A DNA stretch of 64,000 nucleotides from Clostridium grantii DSM 8605. GTDB taxonomy: Bacteria; Bacillota; Clostridia; Clostridiales; Clostridiaceae. The notes under the pieces were generated by a model. The model was not told where the DNA came from. It searched no databases and was given only the letters and a program-made list of their open reading frames with translations. Below, piece by piece: positions 43,144-52,810 of the stretch. The first letter of the stretch is position 1. Each line of letters begins with the position of its first letter. The stretch is from the NCBI RefSeq assembly GCF_900129965.1, contig NZ_FQXM01000003.1:248001-312000 (forward strand), given 5' to 3'. The translations under genes and the position numbers were made by a program.

Positions 43144-43187
43144 AAAAAAAAAAAAAAAATTAACAAAAAGAATTCTTTTTGTTAATA
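43144..43187 (-). terminator. Terminator of rpoN with 16-nt homopolymer
   Basis: A perfect 26-bp palindrome (TTAACAAAAAGAA and its complement, 43160-43185) is followed on the minus strand by 16 consecutive T (43144-43159). Confidence 0.9.
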
Positions 43188-44546
43188 TCTCTTTCTTTTA
43201 CTAGAAGATTTTATTTCTAATTCCTCTCTATATTTAGCTACAGTCCTTCTTGATATATTGAAATTCTTTTCTTTTAACAAATCACAGATTTTTTGATCTG
43301 AGTAAGGTTTCTTACTATCTTCACTTTCTACAATATTCTTTATTTCTTTTTTTATAATTAGTGTAGAAACATTGTCATCATAATTATTTTGAGCTATTCC
43401 TGTAATAAATAAATCTTTAATTTTTATTGTTCCTTTATCAGTGTATACATACTTATCTCTTATAGCTCTACTAACTGTAGATTCATGAATTTGTAGCATT
43501 TCCGCTAATTCTTTTAAAGTTAAAGGTTTTAAATATTTCTCTCCCATATCAAAATAATCTCTTTGAACTTCCACAAGTTTAGTTAGAATTCTAAATATGG
43601 TGCTTTCTCTTTGATTAATACTTTTAATTAAAAACAAAGCACTATTTATCTTATCTTTAACATACTTAACCGTTTTTTCGTCTTCATCATTATAAATTAT
43701 ATTTTTATAAGTTTTATTAATATTTAATTTAGGTATTTCATCATTATTCATAATAACAAAATACTCATCATTAATTTTTTTTATGTGAGCCTCTGGTGAA
43801 ATATAATTAGTCTCTTCCCCTGTATAAAAACCTCTTGAAGGTTTTGGTTCTAAAGTTTTAATTATATCTCCATATCTTTGCGCTTCTTGAATTGAAATAT
43901 TAAGTTCTTTTGCTATTACTGCATATTTGTTATCAGCCATTGATTGTAGATAATTTTCTACAATTAGATAAATTTCCTTATCCGTTATTTGCTTTTTGTT
44001 CAATTGTATTTTTAAACACTCTATTAAATTAACCCCACCTATTCCCGGTGGATCCAAAGAATGTATTACCTTTAAAGCTTCCTCAACTGTACTTATTTCT
44101 ACATTTAATTCTTCAGCTAAAATATTTTTATTTGTATAAAGATATCCCCTAGAGTCAATATCTTCCACTATATACATGCATAGATATTTTAAAGATTCAC
44201 TTAAATTTAAATCGATTACTTGTTCTATTAAATATTCTTTCAATGATTTCTTAGCACTTATAAAAGTAAAAGGCGATACTTCTTCTTCATTATTTACATA
44301 ATAATTTTTATTGGAATAATTAAAATCATCATCTAAATATTTTATAAGTTCTTTATAGTCTATATCATCTTTCTTCTCTTTTGATTTTTTTTCGGTTTCT
44401 AATATAGGATTTTCTTCAATCTCTTTAGTTATATAAGATTGCATTTCCATATTAGTCATTTGAAGAATTTTCACAGACATCTGCATCTGTTGTGTCATTA
44501 TTAATTTTTGTTCTTGAGTCATCCGTAAATCAAATTCCATCTTCAT
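43182..44546 (-). CDS. rpoN: RNA polymerase sigma-54 factor
   Basis: 454 residues. The glutamine-rich region I (QEQKLIMTQQMQMSVKILQM) contacts activators. A core-binding region follows, then a helix-turn-helix (LAEMLQIHESTVSRAIRDK) and the RpoN box near the end (SRRTVAKYREEL, ARRTVTKYRE in consensus). It directs polymerase to -24/-12 promoters such as the one before aor in this window. It is upstream of cggR but separated by a strong terminator. Confidence 0.97.
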   Translation of the reverse strand: MKMEFDLRMTQEQKLIMTQQMQMSVKILQMTNMEMQSYITKEIEENPILETEKKSKEKKDDIDYKELIKYLDDDFNYSNKNYYVNNEEEVSPFTFISAKKSLKEYLIEQVIDLNLSESLKYLCMYIVEDIDSRGYLYTNKNILAEELNVEISTVEEALKVIHSLDPPGIGGVNLIECLKIQLNKKQITDKEIYLIVENYLQSMADNKYAVIAKELNISIQEAQRYGDIIKTLEPKPSRGFYTGEETNYISPEAHIKKINDEYFVIMNNDEIPKLNINKTYKNIIYNDEDEKTVKYVKDKINSALFLIKSINQRESTIFRILTKLVEVQRDYFDMGEKYLKPLTLKELAEMLQIHESTVSRAIRDKYVYTDKGTIKIKDLFITGIAQNNYDDNVSTLIIKKEIKNIVESEDSKKPYSDQKICDLLKEKNFNISRRTVAKYREELEIKSSSKRKRY

Positions 44547-44733
44547 ATATTATCACCACTCAATAATTTCTTCTAGCGCTTACGTACCTCTTACATTATA
44601 TCATAATTTAAAAACATTGTTGATACTGTAACTCTTTATCTTTTGATTTTGTATTAAATTAAGAAACTTAGTAGTTCATTTTTGAAAAAAACTCTCAGCC
44701 ATCTTGTTTCGACTTTTACATTATTATTCCCCT

Positions 44734-44773
44734 AAAAAAAGAGCTAGATGCAAATGCACCTAACTCTTTTTTT
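44734..44773 (-). terminator. Terminator of the BMP lipoprotein gene
   Basis: AAAGAGTTAGGTGCATTTGC folds back on GCATCTAGCTCTTT with mismatches, followed by a T7 run on the minus strand. Confidence 0.85.
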
Positions 44774-44781
44774 GTTATTTA

Positions 44782-45900
44782 TTATTTTACTTCAACTGGT
44801 ACAAAAGCTTTTGCTGCATCTAAATCTTCTGGAACAACTATATCGCCTTTAACTATAGATGCTTTGTATGATTCGCATAAAGCTACTACATCAGCAGGAG
44901 TGTTTTTATCAGTTGTTGGCGCTAAACCAACACCTTCTTCTGCTAAACCGTAAACAACAACTTCTCCACCTTTAAAGTTTCCTTCAATTAAAGCTTTTGA
45001 TACATCATAAGTTGCAGTGTCTACTCTTTTCATCATTGAAGATAATATAGCGTCTGCATATTCTGGAACTATAGCTGCTTGGTCTGAATCAACACCAATT
45101 GCCCATACATCTTTTCCATTAGCTCTTTGCTCATGTGCTTCTTGTAATAAACCTAGTCCGCATGCACCTGATGCATGGAAAATTACATCAGCTCCAGCAC
45201 TATATAATTTTTTAGCAGCTTCTTGACCAGCTTGTGGGTTATCAAAAGCTCCTGTATAAGCAACATTAGATCTATCCATTAATTTAACAGCTGCTTCTGG
45301 GTTTACAGACATAACACCAGCAATAAATCCAGCTTCAAATCTTTGAATTAAAGGCATATCTATACCACCAATAAATCCAACTTGATTAGTTTTTGTCATT
45401 TTACCAGCGATAACGCCCATTAAAAATGAACCTTCTTGCTCTTTAAATCCAATAGAAACAACGTTTGGTAATTCTACTACAGAGTCAATTATACCAAAAT
45501 TTGTATCAGGAGCCGCTGTAGCAACTTCTTCTACTGAAGATTGCATCAAGAAACCAACACCAAATACTAAGTTATTATCTTCTGCAAGTTGAGTTAAGTA
45601 AGGAACATAATCATCTTGGCTTTGAGATTCTAAAATAACAGGTTTTACAGTATACTCAGTTTCAATTTTATCCAATCCAGCAATAGCAGAATCATTAAAT
45701 GATTTATCTCCTCTACCACCAGCATCAGTTGATAAACCTACTGTAATGTCTGTTGCTGTTCTTTCGTCTTTTTCTTCTGTTGCAGTATTGTTTTTAGCTG
45801 CATTATTTTCTGTTTCTGCATTATTGTTACCTGCACAACCAGCTAATAATGTAGCAACTACAGCTACTGAAGCAACAATCGCTACTAATCTTTTTTTCAT
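44782..45900 (-). CDS. BMP-family substrate-binding lipoprotein (nucleoside ABC type)
   Basis: 372 residues. A lipoprotein signal (VVATLLAGCAG) puts the lipidated cysteine at about residue 22, followed by an Asn/Glu/Thr-rich linker and a PnrA/TmpC/BMP domain (VGLSTDAGGRGDKSFNDSA, GFIGGIDMPLIQRFEAGF, IFHASGACGLG, AIGVDSDQA). The family binds nucleosides for ABC import. No permease or ATPase genes are adjacent, so its transporter must be elsewhere. It has its own promoter and a hairpin in the leader. Confidence 0.92.
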   Translation of the reverse strand: MKKRLVAIVASVAVVATLLAGCAGNNNAETENNAAKNNTATEEKDERTATDITVGLSTDAGGRGDKSFNDSAIAGLDKIETEYTVKPVILESQSQDDYVPYLTQLAEDNNLVFGVGFLMQSSVEEVATAAPDTNFGIIDSVVELPNVVSIGFKEQEGSFLMGVIAGKMTKTNQVGFIGGIDMPLIQRFEAGFIAGVMSVNPEAAVKLMDRSNVAYTGAFDNPQAGQEAAKKLYSAGADVIFHASGACGLGLLQEAHEQRANGKDVWAIGVDSDQAAIVPEYADAILSSMMKRVDTATYDVSKALIEGNFKGGEVVVYGLAEEGVGLAPTTDKNTPADVVALCESYKASIVKGDIVVPEDLDAAKAFVPVEVK

Positions 45901-45930
45901 AAAATATTACCCCCTAAAATCTATTAATTA

Positions 45931-45973
45931 AATAATTATATAGTTATTATTAATAAACTCCTATATAATTATT
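45931..45973 (-). promoter_or_regulatory. Leader hairpin of the BMP gene
   Basis: Perfect 13-bp arms (AATAATTATATAG and its complement) around a 17-nt loop lie between the promoter and the start codon. The stem is all A/T but for its last pair. No riboswitch consensus is recognised. Confidence 0.4.
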
Positions 45974-46023
45974 CAATTTACTAATTAAGATAAGCTTTAT
46001 TCTAAATCTTTAACTACAAACTG

Positions 46024-46052
46024 AATATACGATAATTTTATCCAAAAATCAA
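46024..46052 (-). promoter_or_regulatory. Promoter of the BMP gene
   Basis: TTGATT (46047-46052) and TATATT (46024-46029) on the minus strand, exactly 17 bp apart, 124 nt before the start codon. Confidence 0.55.
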
Positions 46053-46105
46053 TACCTTTATCCTCATATTAAGTATGTTTTACAAATTATTCAAACAAAC
46101 TTTTA

Positions 46106-46582
46106 TTATTTCATATTAGGAAAATTCATTTGCCTTAAAGCTTCATATGCAAATATAGATACTGTATTGGATAAATTTAATGACCTTGTAGTTGTATCTA
46201 TCATTGGAATTTTTATAGCTGTTTCTTTATATTTCTCCATTATTTCTTTAGGTAATCCTGATGATTCTCTTCCAAACACAATAAAATCACCTTTTTCATA
46301 TTTAGCCTCGCTATAGTATTTGCTTCCTTTTGTTGTGGCCAAAAATATTCTCGCCTTAGGGTATTTACTAAGAAAATCTTCAAAAGACTCATGAATTTCA
46401 TAATTTAAATACGGCCAATAGTCCAACCCAGCTCTTCTAACTTTTTTTTCTTCTATGTTAAAACCTAAGGGTTTTATTAAATGCAAATTTGCATTTACCA
46501 AAACACAAGTTCTTCCAATATTACCTGTATTTTGAGGTATTTCTGGCTGAAATAATACAATATTTAAATTTGGTTCATTCAT
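46106..46582 (-). CDS. trmL: tRNA (cytidine/uridine-34-2'-O)-methyltransferase TrmL
   Basis: 158 residues, the minimal SPOUT (TrmD/TrmH superfamily) size. NIVLFQPEIPQNTGNIGRTC at the N-terminus, FGRESSGLP in the middle and the knot-forming IPMIDTTTRSLNLSNTVSIFAYEALRQ are characteristic of TrmL/CspR. It methylates the wobble nucleotide of tRNA-Leu species. Transcribed alone or with upstream genes. Confidence 0.95.
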   Translation of the reverse strand: MNEPNLNIVLFQPEIPQNTGNIGRTCVLVNANLHLIKPLGFNIEEKKVRRAGLDYWPYLNYEIHESFEDFLSKYPKARIFLATTKGSKYYSEAKYEKGDFIVFGRESSGLPKEIMEKYKETAIKIPMIDTTTRSLNLSNTVSIFAYEALRQMNFPNMK

Positions 46583-46681
46583 TTTATTTTCTCCCTAATT
46601 TTATATTTTTTCTTTTAATGGTACTAATATAATACATCAAATACTTCTTGGGGTAAAGAACTTATTTAACAAATGCTATTA

Positions 46682-47509
46682 TTATTCATCCAACAGAACA
46701 AATTTTCTAATGGCTTTTGCTACTCCATCATTGTTATTTGTATCTGTGATATAATCTGCATTTAATTTAATTCCATCTTCTGCATTGCCCATAGCAATAC
46801 CAAGTCCAGCATATTTAATCATAGACAAATCATTACCACTATCTCCAATACATATAACTTCATTTCTATCTAAGCCATAAATCTTGGCTAATTGTTCAGC
46901 TGCATCTCCTTTTGAAACTCCTTTTGCATTTATTTCAAAATTCAAAGGTGCTGAACTAACTATTTCAATATCATCTAATACGCTTAATGCTTTTCTTGCT
47001 TTATTTAATTCTTCTATATCTTTGGATACTGCAACAAATTTTAACATTTCATCTTGTGATTCTATAAAATCATCAAAATCAGAATAAACTTCCAATTTAA
47101 CCTTTTGTTCTTCTGATAAACCTTCGTTAAATCTAGTGTAAGTATACCAATCTGGAAAATCACCTTCTGAAGCCACAATATCAAAGGTATTAAAAAATTT
47201 ATATACATCAAAGTTTCTCATAATCTCATATATTTTACGACAAGTTTCTTTTGGTAATATTTTTTTATAAATAACTTTTTCTTCGTCTTTTTCTCTAATA
47301 TAAGCGCCATTAGAAGCTATTATAGGTGTTTTAACCCCTATCATTTCCGAAAAATTTCTTGCTGAAGTAAATAATCTTCCTGTACAAACCGATATATGAA
47401 CTCCTTTATCATGTGCCTCTTTTAAAACCAATTTATTTTCTTCACTTATAACTTTATCATCATTAAGTAAAGTTCCATCCATATCTATACAAATTAATTT
47501 ATATTTCAT
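46682..47509 (-). CDS. Cof-type HAD-superfamily phosphatase
   Basis: 275 residues. Motif I is CIDMDGTLLNDD, motif II VCTGR, and motifs III/IV are the late lysine and CIGDSGNDLSMI, with GLGIAMGNAEDGIK after it. The C2B cap domain lies in the middle. Members dephosphorylate sugar phosphates, flavin or pyridoxal phosphates; the substrate cannot be told from sequence. Confidence 0.92.
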   Translation of the reverse strand: MKYKLICIDMDGTLLNDDKVISEENKLVLKEAHDKGVHISVCTGRLFTSARNFSEMIGVKTPIIASNGAYIREKDEEKVIYKKILPKETCRKIYEIMRNFDVYKFFNTFDIVASEGDFPDWYTYTRFNEGLSEEQKVKLEVYSDFDDFIESQDEMLKFVAVSKDIEELNKARKALSVLDDIEIVSSAPLNFEINAKGVSKGDAAEQLAKIYGLDRNEVICIGDSGNDLSMIKYAGLGIAMGNAEDGIKLNADYITDTNNNDGVAKAIRKFVLLDE

Positions 47510-47651
47510 TTTTCTTTACTCCTTCGTTTATAATAATGTTTGATTAATTAATTTTTCTATTTAAAAATTCATCCTATAATTATTATATACTAAAATTTAT
47601 TTCATAACAATTATATAAATTATATCAAAAATATTCCATTGATATTTTCCA

Positions 47652-47681
47652 ATGAAAAAAAACACGCCCTATGGCATGTTC
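47652..47681 (-). terminator. Terminator of the VanW-like gene
   Basis: AACATGCC-ATA-GGGCGTGTT followed by a T run on the minus strand. Confidence 0.88.
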
Positions 47682-47683
47682 TT

Positions 47684-49180
47684 TTATTGTTCTGATGTTG
47701 CTGCTGGAGCTGTTGTTGTTGTTTCCGGGGTTACAGATTGTGTTGCTGGTGCTTGTTCTGTTGTTTCTTCTACAACTGGAGCTTCTACTTTTGTGCCAAC
47801 TCTTTTTTCTCCATCCACAGGAACATAGTAATCAGACGACACCGTTTCAGAATCAACTTTTTTACCATCAACATATGAGGTTCTATATACGTTCACTTTA
47901 TATCCAGTGTGTGGCGCTTTATCTACTACTTCTTTTCCAACTTCTAAAGTTGGATCTTCTATTATTTTATAACTTGCTGTGTAAGTTTTATAAACATCTG
48001 TAGTAACTTCATATTTTGTTTTAGTTAGTTCACTATTTGAGTATACTGTAAAATAAACCTTTTTATTACTTGTATAAGCATTAATATAAATAGGATACTC
48101 TTTGTTATTTTTAAATTCAAAATCTAAGTTTCCATAATCAACAGTAGCATCTCGTCCAACAGGAACATATGTTGAAGGATAAGTATGATGTCTTCTTGTT
48201 GTAATTTCTAATCCCCCTATTAAAACTGCATTATAAAGCGTTGTAGAAACTTGACAGATTCCTCCGCCTATACCATCCACGTACTCTCCATTTAATATAA
48301 CATGAGCTACTTGGTATCCTTTTGCAGCCGTCCTTTGTCCAACTACATCATTGAAACTAAATTCTTCTCCTGGCATTAATAAAGTGCCATCAATTGCTTT
48401 AGTTGCTAAAGCAATATTAGTAGATCTTTCATAACTAGAAGTTGTATAGCTTGTGCTGTAAGACCCCACATTTGAATCAATAGACCTTAGCATTTCCCCT
48501 GTTTTTTTAGCTGTTAACACTTCAATTGGAGCTTCAACAACTAACTCGTCAGTTTCGCTTTGAATTTTTTCATTTATATCCATAGAAAGTTTTTCAGAAT
48601 CTAATTTGGCACCTTCAATATCGTCCTGTACTTCAAATTTACCATTACCTAGGTATTTAATTGATGCTTCTGCAGATTCCTTGTTAATTTCTGATTCTAT
48701 AGTTGCTATTACATCTTTAATCGGCTCTTCATTGTAAGTAAAATTTAGATTAAATTCTTTTTCTTCAGGATTTTTGATTAGTTTATACTTTTCCATAAAG
48801 TCTAAGTCTCTCCCATAAGAAAAAGCTTCATCTAAAGTTTCAACTATATTATACTTAGCATCTAATTCTGAATAACCAATTGTATAGGTTTTATCCCCTG
48901 CCTTAATTTCAACCTGCTTTTTACCCACTTCATCACCATAAGCGGCAGTTAAATCATCTAATACCTGTTCCTTAGTTTTACCTGTATAATCTACTCCTTG
49001 TATAATAACTTTAGGCATCATCAAAGTATCCCATTTTTTAACTTGTGAATACTCATATCCAGATATACCTGCTGCTATAGCTACGATAGCTAAAACAGCT
49101 ACTGCAATTATTCTCTTTCTTTTATTTTTCTTACTTTTTTTGCTTGATCTTCTACCTCTTTTTTCCGTATTGCTTTCCAT
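47684..49180 (-). CDS. VanW-family cell-envelope protein (YoaR-like)
   Basis: About 498 residues from the ATG at 49180, which follows GGGGGAG by about 5 nt; the frame is open upstream, but no other start has such a site. A basic N-terminus (KRGRRSSKKSKKNKRKR) precedes one membrane helix, then peptidoglycan-binding-4-type repeats (about 60-240), the VanW domain (FSFNDVVGQRTAAKGYQ, GIGGGICQVSTTLYNA, HHTYPSTYVPVGRDATVDYG) and a Thr/Ala/Glu-rich tail. It is anchored in the membrane facing the wall. The function of VanW is unknown even in vancomycin clusters; no resistance genes are nearby. Confidence 0.9.
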   Translation of the reverse strand: MESNTEKRGRRSSKKSKKNKRKRIIAVAVLAIVAIAAGISGYEYSQVKKWDTLMMPKVIIQGVDYTGKTKEQVLDDLTAAYGDEVGKKQVEIKAGDKTYTIGYSELDAKYNIVETLDEAFSYGRDLDFMEKYKLIKNPEEKEFNLNFTYNEEPIKDVIATIESEINKESAEASIKYLGNGKFEVQDDIEGAKLDSEKLSMDINEKIQSETDELVVEAPIEVLTAKKTGEMLRSIDSNVGSYSTSYTTSSYERSTNIALATKAIDGTLLMPGEEFSFNDVVGQRTAAKGYQVAHVILNGEYVDGIGGGICQVSTTLYNAVLIGGLEITTRRHHTYPSTYVPVGRDATVDYGNLDFEFKNNKEYPIYINAYTSNKKVYFTVYSNSELTKTKYEVTTDVYKTYTASYKIIEDPTLEVGKEVVDKAPHTGYKVNVYRTSYVDGKKVDSETVSSDYYVPVDGEKRVGTKVEAPVVEETTEQAPATQSVTPETTTTAPAATSEQ

Positions 49181-49390
49181 GCTACTCCCCCTCTTTCTAT
49201 ATGCTGTATTATCAAGTAATCTTAAGTGAAATTCCATTTATTCTTTTAACTAAATCAAAAGCCATCTTTATTTTATTTATTTTGAAACAAATTTCCTAGT
49301 TGCCTTTTATATTTCAATAATATTTTATCATAAAATTCCAAAGAGGTTATTACAAAATAGTATCATTAAGCATTTTTTATTCCCATGTAG

Positions 49391-50026
49391 CTAAAAATAT
49401 TCGCAATATAAAGCTATTGGACAAGTTTCGCATTGGGGTTTTCTAGCTTTACAAATCTTTCTTCCATGCCAAATCAAATAGTGATGCATTTGTATCCATT
49501 TTTCTTTGGGTATACTTTTCATCAAATCTTGCTCAACTTTATCTGGAGTATTTCCTTTAGATAAACCAATTCTATTAGCTAATCTAAAAACATGAGTATC
49601 AACAGCAATGGTAGGTACATTAAATGCATTGGCTAAAACAACATTAGCTGTTTTTCTTCCTACTCCCGAAAGCTTTATTAATTCTTCAAAAGTATTTGGT
49701 ACTTCACCATTATATTCTTCTATTATGCTTTTAGATGTAGAAATTATATTTTTACTTTTATTTTTATATAAACCACAACTCTTAATAATCTCTCCTAATT
49801 CTAATTGTGATAACTGAATCATTGATTGAGGCGTGTTATATTTTTCGAACAAAGGTTTAGTAATTATATTAACCCTTTCATCTGTACATTGAGCTGATAA
49901 CATAGTAGCTACCAATAATTCAAAAGAAGAATTAAAAACCAAACCGCATTGTGCACCCTCATATGTTTCACTTAGAATATTTATTATGTTGTTTAAGGTT
50001 TTCTTATTAAATGTCCTCACCTCCAA
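49391..50026 (-). CDS. nth: Endonuclease III (DNA glycosylase/AP lyase)
   Basis: About 211 residues. The helix-hairpin-helix with the catalytic lysine (KLSGVGRKTANVVLANAF), the catalytic aspartate in VDTHVFRLANR and the [4Fe-4S] loop C-x6-C-x2-C-x5-C (CKARKPQCETCPIALYC) are complete. It removes oxidised pyrimidines. It follows plsC almost directly. The start is uncertain: the frame opens with a TTG that lies in the GGAGG itself. Confidence 0.95.
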   Translation of the reverse strand: MEVRTFNKKTLNNIINILSETYEGAQCGLVFNSSFELLVATMLSAQCTDERVNIITKPLFEKYNTPQSMIQLSQLELGEIIKSCGLYKNKSKNIISTSKSIIEEYNGEVPNTFEELIKLSGVGRKTANVVLANAFNVPTIAVDTHVFRLANRIGLSKGNTPDKVEQDLMKSIPKEKWIQMHHYLIWHGRKICKARKPQCETCPIALYCEYF

Positions 50027-50029
50027 GCT

Positions 50030-50749
50030 TTAGCCCAAGTTTGATTTATTATAAACTCCTTTGTACTCATCAGGAAGCATTTCTGCAATCTTATACATAA
50101 ATGTATTTAAACATCTTTCTTCAAAATCTTTCTTGTCCTCATCTTTTTCAATCTTTGGCAACACAAACTCTTTTCCCACTGTTACAGTTACTTTTGCATG
50201 TTGGAATTTTTCTCGTTCCATCCTTCCTGATTGACTTATAGGCAGAAGATTTTCTGTACCAGTTATAGCAATAGGTACAATATTAACCTTTGTCAATTTG
50301 GCTATTAAAGTTATTCCTTTTTTAGCTTCTATTAACTTTCCTTGTCTGCTTCTAGTACCTTCCGGGAAAATCAAAATACTCCCTCCCTCTTTTACAATAT
50401 TAATGATTTTTTTCAAACCATCTTTATCAGGAGTATTGGGTTTTACAGGGGTAGTTTTAACAACATGCATCCCTAAATTAGTAAGAGAATTGTTGTTAAG
50501 TTTAACTCCAGCTACAAATGTAACATCATCTTTTTCTCTTAAAATACTATTTAAAACTAATCCATCGGCATTGCTAAGATGATTACATATGTAAATTACT
50601 GGTTTTTTTATATTATCTAAATTTTCGTCACCTTTAACAGTTAAATCAGCATATTTATTTATGTATCCATACATTACTTTATTTGAAATATACTTCAATA
50701 AACCCTCTGGTAATTTTCCAATAATTTTTGTCATCCATGGAGATATCAT
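50030..50749 (-). CDS. plsC: 1-acyl-sn-glycerol-3-phosphate acyltransferase
   Basis: 239 residues. The acyltransferase motifs are present: CNHLSNADG (the HX4D catalytic site), FPEGTRSRQGK and IPIAITG. It acylates lysophosphatidate to phosphatidate at the inner membrane face. It lies between queG and nth; the 3-nt gap to nth suggests co-transcription. Confidence 0.93.
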   Translation of the reverse strand: MISPWMTKIIGKLPEGLLKYISNKVMYGYINKYADLTVKGDENLDNIKKPVIYICNHLSNADGLVLNSILREKDDVTFVAGVKLNNNSLTNLGMHVVKTTPVKPNTPDKDGLKKIINIVKEGGSILIFPEGTRSRQGKLIEAKKGITLIAKLTKVNIVPIAITGTENLLPISQSGRMEREKFQHAKVTVTVGKEFVLPKIEKDEDKKDFEERCLNTFMYKIAEMLPDEYKGVYNKSNLG

Positions 50750-50802
50750 AAAATTTCCACCCTTCCAAATATTCGATTATACAAAACACTCTTTCTAGTA
50801 TA

Positions 50803-51795
50803 TTATAAATTGGTTTCTTTTAAAAGTCTATTGTAATAATCCATCAAATAAGGTGAATCTGATTTATAATTCTCTTTATTTATATATCCTTGTTTATATA
50901 AATTAATAAGAACATTCCTTTTAATTATATTTTTGCCTCTCCATCCGCAAGAGGATTTTTTGTATTTTTCTTTAAAAGAGCTTTCAGTTAAGTTTAATAA
51001 ATCATCTTTATCTAATTTCTCCATAAATTCCAAAGGCTTAAATTCTATCAAATTAGAGAAAGTAACATTTTTGTTATAAGGACAAATCTCTTGACATGTA
51101 TCACACCCAAAAATTCTTTTATCCAATTTGCTAAACCATTTATTTTCTATCTGTTTTTTTTGAGTTATATAAGATAAGCATTTATTAAAATCTTCACTAA
51201 TCAAAGCTTTACTTGGGCATGCATTTAAACATAAAAAACATTCTTCACATTTATTTTTTAACGGATTATCCCATTCCATTTTTAAATCAGTTATTATTTC
51301 ACCTAAAAACACATAAGACCCATATTTTTCAGTTATAAACATCTTATTCTTGCCAATAAAACCTATTCCCCCTAAGTAAGCAATATATCTTTCTGGAAGA
51401 GCATTACTGTCCACAAGAATTTCAGTTTTTCCACCAAATCTTTCGTTAATAAAAAAAGCTATTTTTTCTAAATATTTTTTTACCACTTTATGATAATCTT
51501 GTCCTAATGTATATCTAGAAAAATAAATAGATTTGTCTTTTATAGCATCATTATCTGTATCTATGGGGAATTTATAAGGGAAGGCTATAGAAATTATAGT
51601 TTTACCATCTTTCATGATTTGAAATGGATTTATTTTTAAAAGTGTATCCTTTTCTTCAAATTCATTAATCAAATTATTATTTTTTCTTTGTTCAAAATAA
51701 CTATTCAATTCACTAAACTCTCTGCACTCTGAAAACCCTACCAAATCCAATCCTAATGATTCACAAAAATTACGAATTTCAACATTAAATTTCAA
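50803..51795 (-). CDS. queG: Epoxyqueuosine reductase
   Basis: 330 residues. The cobalamin-binding N-terminal part (RYTLGQDYHKVV, VDSNALPERYIAYLGGIGFIGKN) is followed by two [4Fe-4S] clusters: CEECFLCLNACPSKAL and FGCDTCQEICPYNK. It performs the last step of queuosine synthesis in tRNA. No other queuosine genes are in the window. Confidence 0.95.
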   Translation of the reverse strand: MKFNVEIRNFCESLGLDLVGFSECREFSELNSYFEQRKNNNLINEFEEKDTLLKINPFQIMKDGKTIISIAFPYKFPIDTDNDAIKDKSIYFSRYTLGQDYHKVVKKYLEKIAFFINERFGGKTEILVDSNALPERYIAYLGGIGFIGKNKMFITEKYGSYVFLGEIITDLKMEWDNPLKNKCEECFLCLNACPSKALISEDFNKCLSYITQKKQIENKWFSKLDKRIFGCDTCQEICPYNKNVTFSNLIEFKPLEFMEKLDKDDLLNLTESSFKEKYKKSSCGWRGKNIIKRNVLINLYKQGYINKENYKSDSPYLMDYYNRLLKETNL

Positions 51796-51926
51796 TTATT
51801 AACCCCCACATTCATTTGTTTAATCAATATCTTATCTTTACTTAAAATTTTTACCTCAATTTATAAAAACAAAAAACCTTGTTTCTTGACTTTTAGAAAC
51901 AAAGTATACCTATAATTTTATTTAAT

Positions 51927-51963
51927 AAATATAAATCACAGTAAAATACTGTGATTTATATTT
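51927..51963 (-). terminator. Terminator-like hairpin after sleB
   Basis: A perfect 15-bp stem (AAATATAAATCACAG and its complement) with a 7-nt loop, about 35 nt after the sleB stop codon. Confidence 0.75.
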
Positions 51964-51997
51964 ATTATATTATTATAAACTTCAATTGTCAACTTTA

Positions 51998-52720
51998 TTA
52001 ATTACAAAATCTATGTTTTCCAATAACTTTGATCAATGGTCTTGACCAAATCCAAGCACTGGTTGCCGTATCTGGATTAAAATAGTATACCGCCCCGCCG
52101 GATGGATCCCATCCATTTAAAGCATCTTCTGCAGCATTGATAGAACTTTGAACTACTTTTGCATTAATCTGCCCATCAGCTATTGCGGTAAAAGCTCCTG
52201 GTTGATAAATTACTCCTGCAATGGTAGATGGAAACCTTGAATCTCCTACTCTATTTAAAACTACTGCACCCACCGCTACTTGCCCCTCATAAGGTTCGCC
52301 TCTAGCTTCACCATTTATTAATCTAGCTAATAATTCCGCATTCTGATTTGATGTAGATGACTTATTTTCACCTCCTGATGAAGATGCAGTTGAATTACTT
52401 GTTTCTGTACTAATACCCATAGCTGCTAAAGTTTGATTTCCTGCAATTCCATCTGAAGTAAGTCCATTTTTGCTTTGAAAATACTTCACAGCAGTATAAG
52501 TTTTATATCCATAAATTCCATCTATTCCATCAAAATAATACCCCCAATTTTTTAATTTAGTTTGAATTTGTTTTACCTCATCACCTCTAGAACCATATTT
52601 ATATACAACTGTTTCTAAAGCCCTTTGGTAAGGAATCATTAAAAGTTCAGTTCCACTATAGCAAAATATTAATGCTAAAACTAAAATGATTTTCCTTTTC
52701 TTATCAATACTTTTAATCAT
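51998..52720 (-). CDS. sleB: SleB-type spore cortex-lytic enzyme
   Basis: 240 residues. A signal peptide or N-terminal membrane anchor (ILVLALIFCYSGTELLMIP) is followed by a peptidoglycan-binding-1 domain (YGSRGDEVKQIQTKLKNWGYY...GIYGYKTYTAVKYFQ), a Ser/Thr/Asn linker, and the Hydrolase_2 catalytic domain (LLARLINGEARGEPYEGQVAVGAVVLNR with the catalytic glutamate). It is a lytic transglycosylase that degrades cortex peptidoglycan at germination. No ypeB partner is adjacent, so a general wall hydrolase role is also possible. It is evidence that the host sporulates. Confidence 0.9.
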   Translation of the reverse strand: MIKSIDKKRKIILVLALIFCYSGTELLMIPYQRALETVVYKYGSRGDEVKQIQTKLKNWGYYFDGIDGIYGYKTYTAVKYFQSKNGLTSDGIAGNQTLAAMGISTETSNSTASSSGGENKSSTSNQNAELLARLINGEARGEPYEGQVAVGAVVLNRVGDSRFPSTIAGVIYQPGAFTAIADGQINAKVVQSSINAAEDALNGWDPSGGAVYYFNPDTATSAWIWSRPLIKVIGKHRFCN

Positions 52721-52810
52721 AAAAAAACCTCCAAATTACTCTTAAGTTTCTTATTTATTTTTCCAAGGTTTCATAAAAGTATTTTATGCAAATAAACAAA
52801 AATTACTCAT

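Noticed and set aside
47671..48003. Plus-strand Leu-rich 110-codon ORF
   Set aside because: Antisense to the VanW-like tail, with composition dictated by the Thr/Ala repeats on the other strand.
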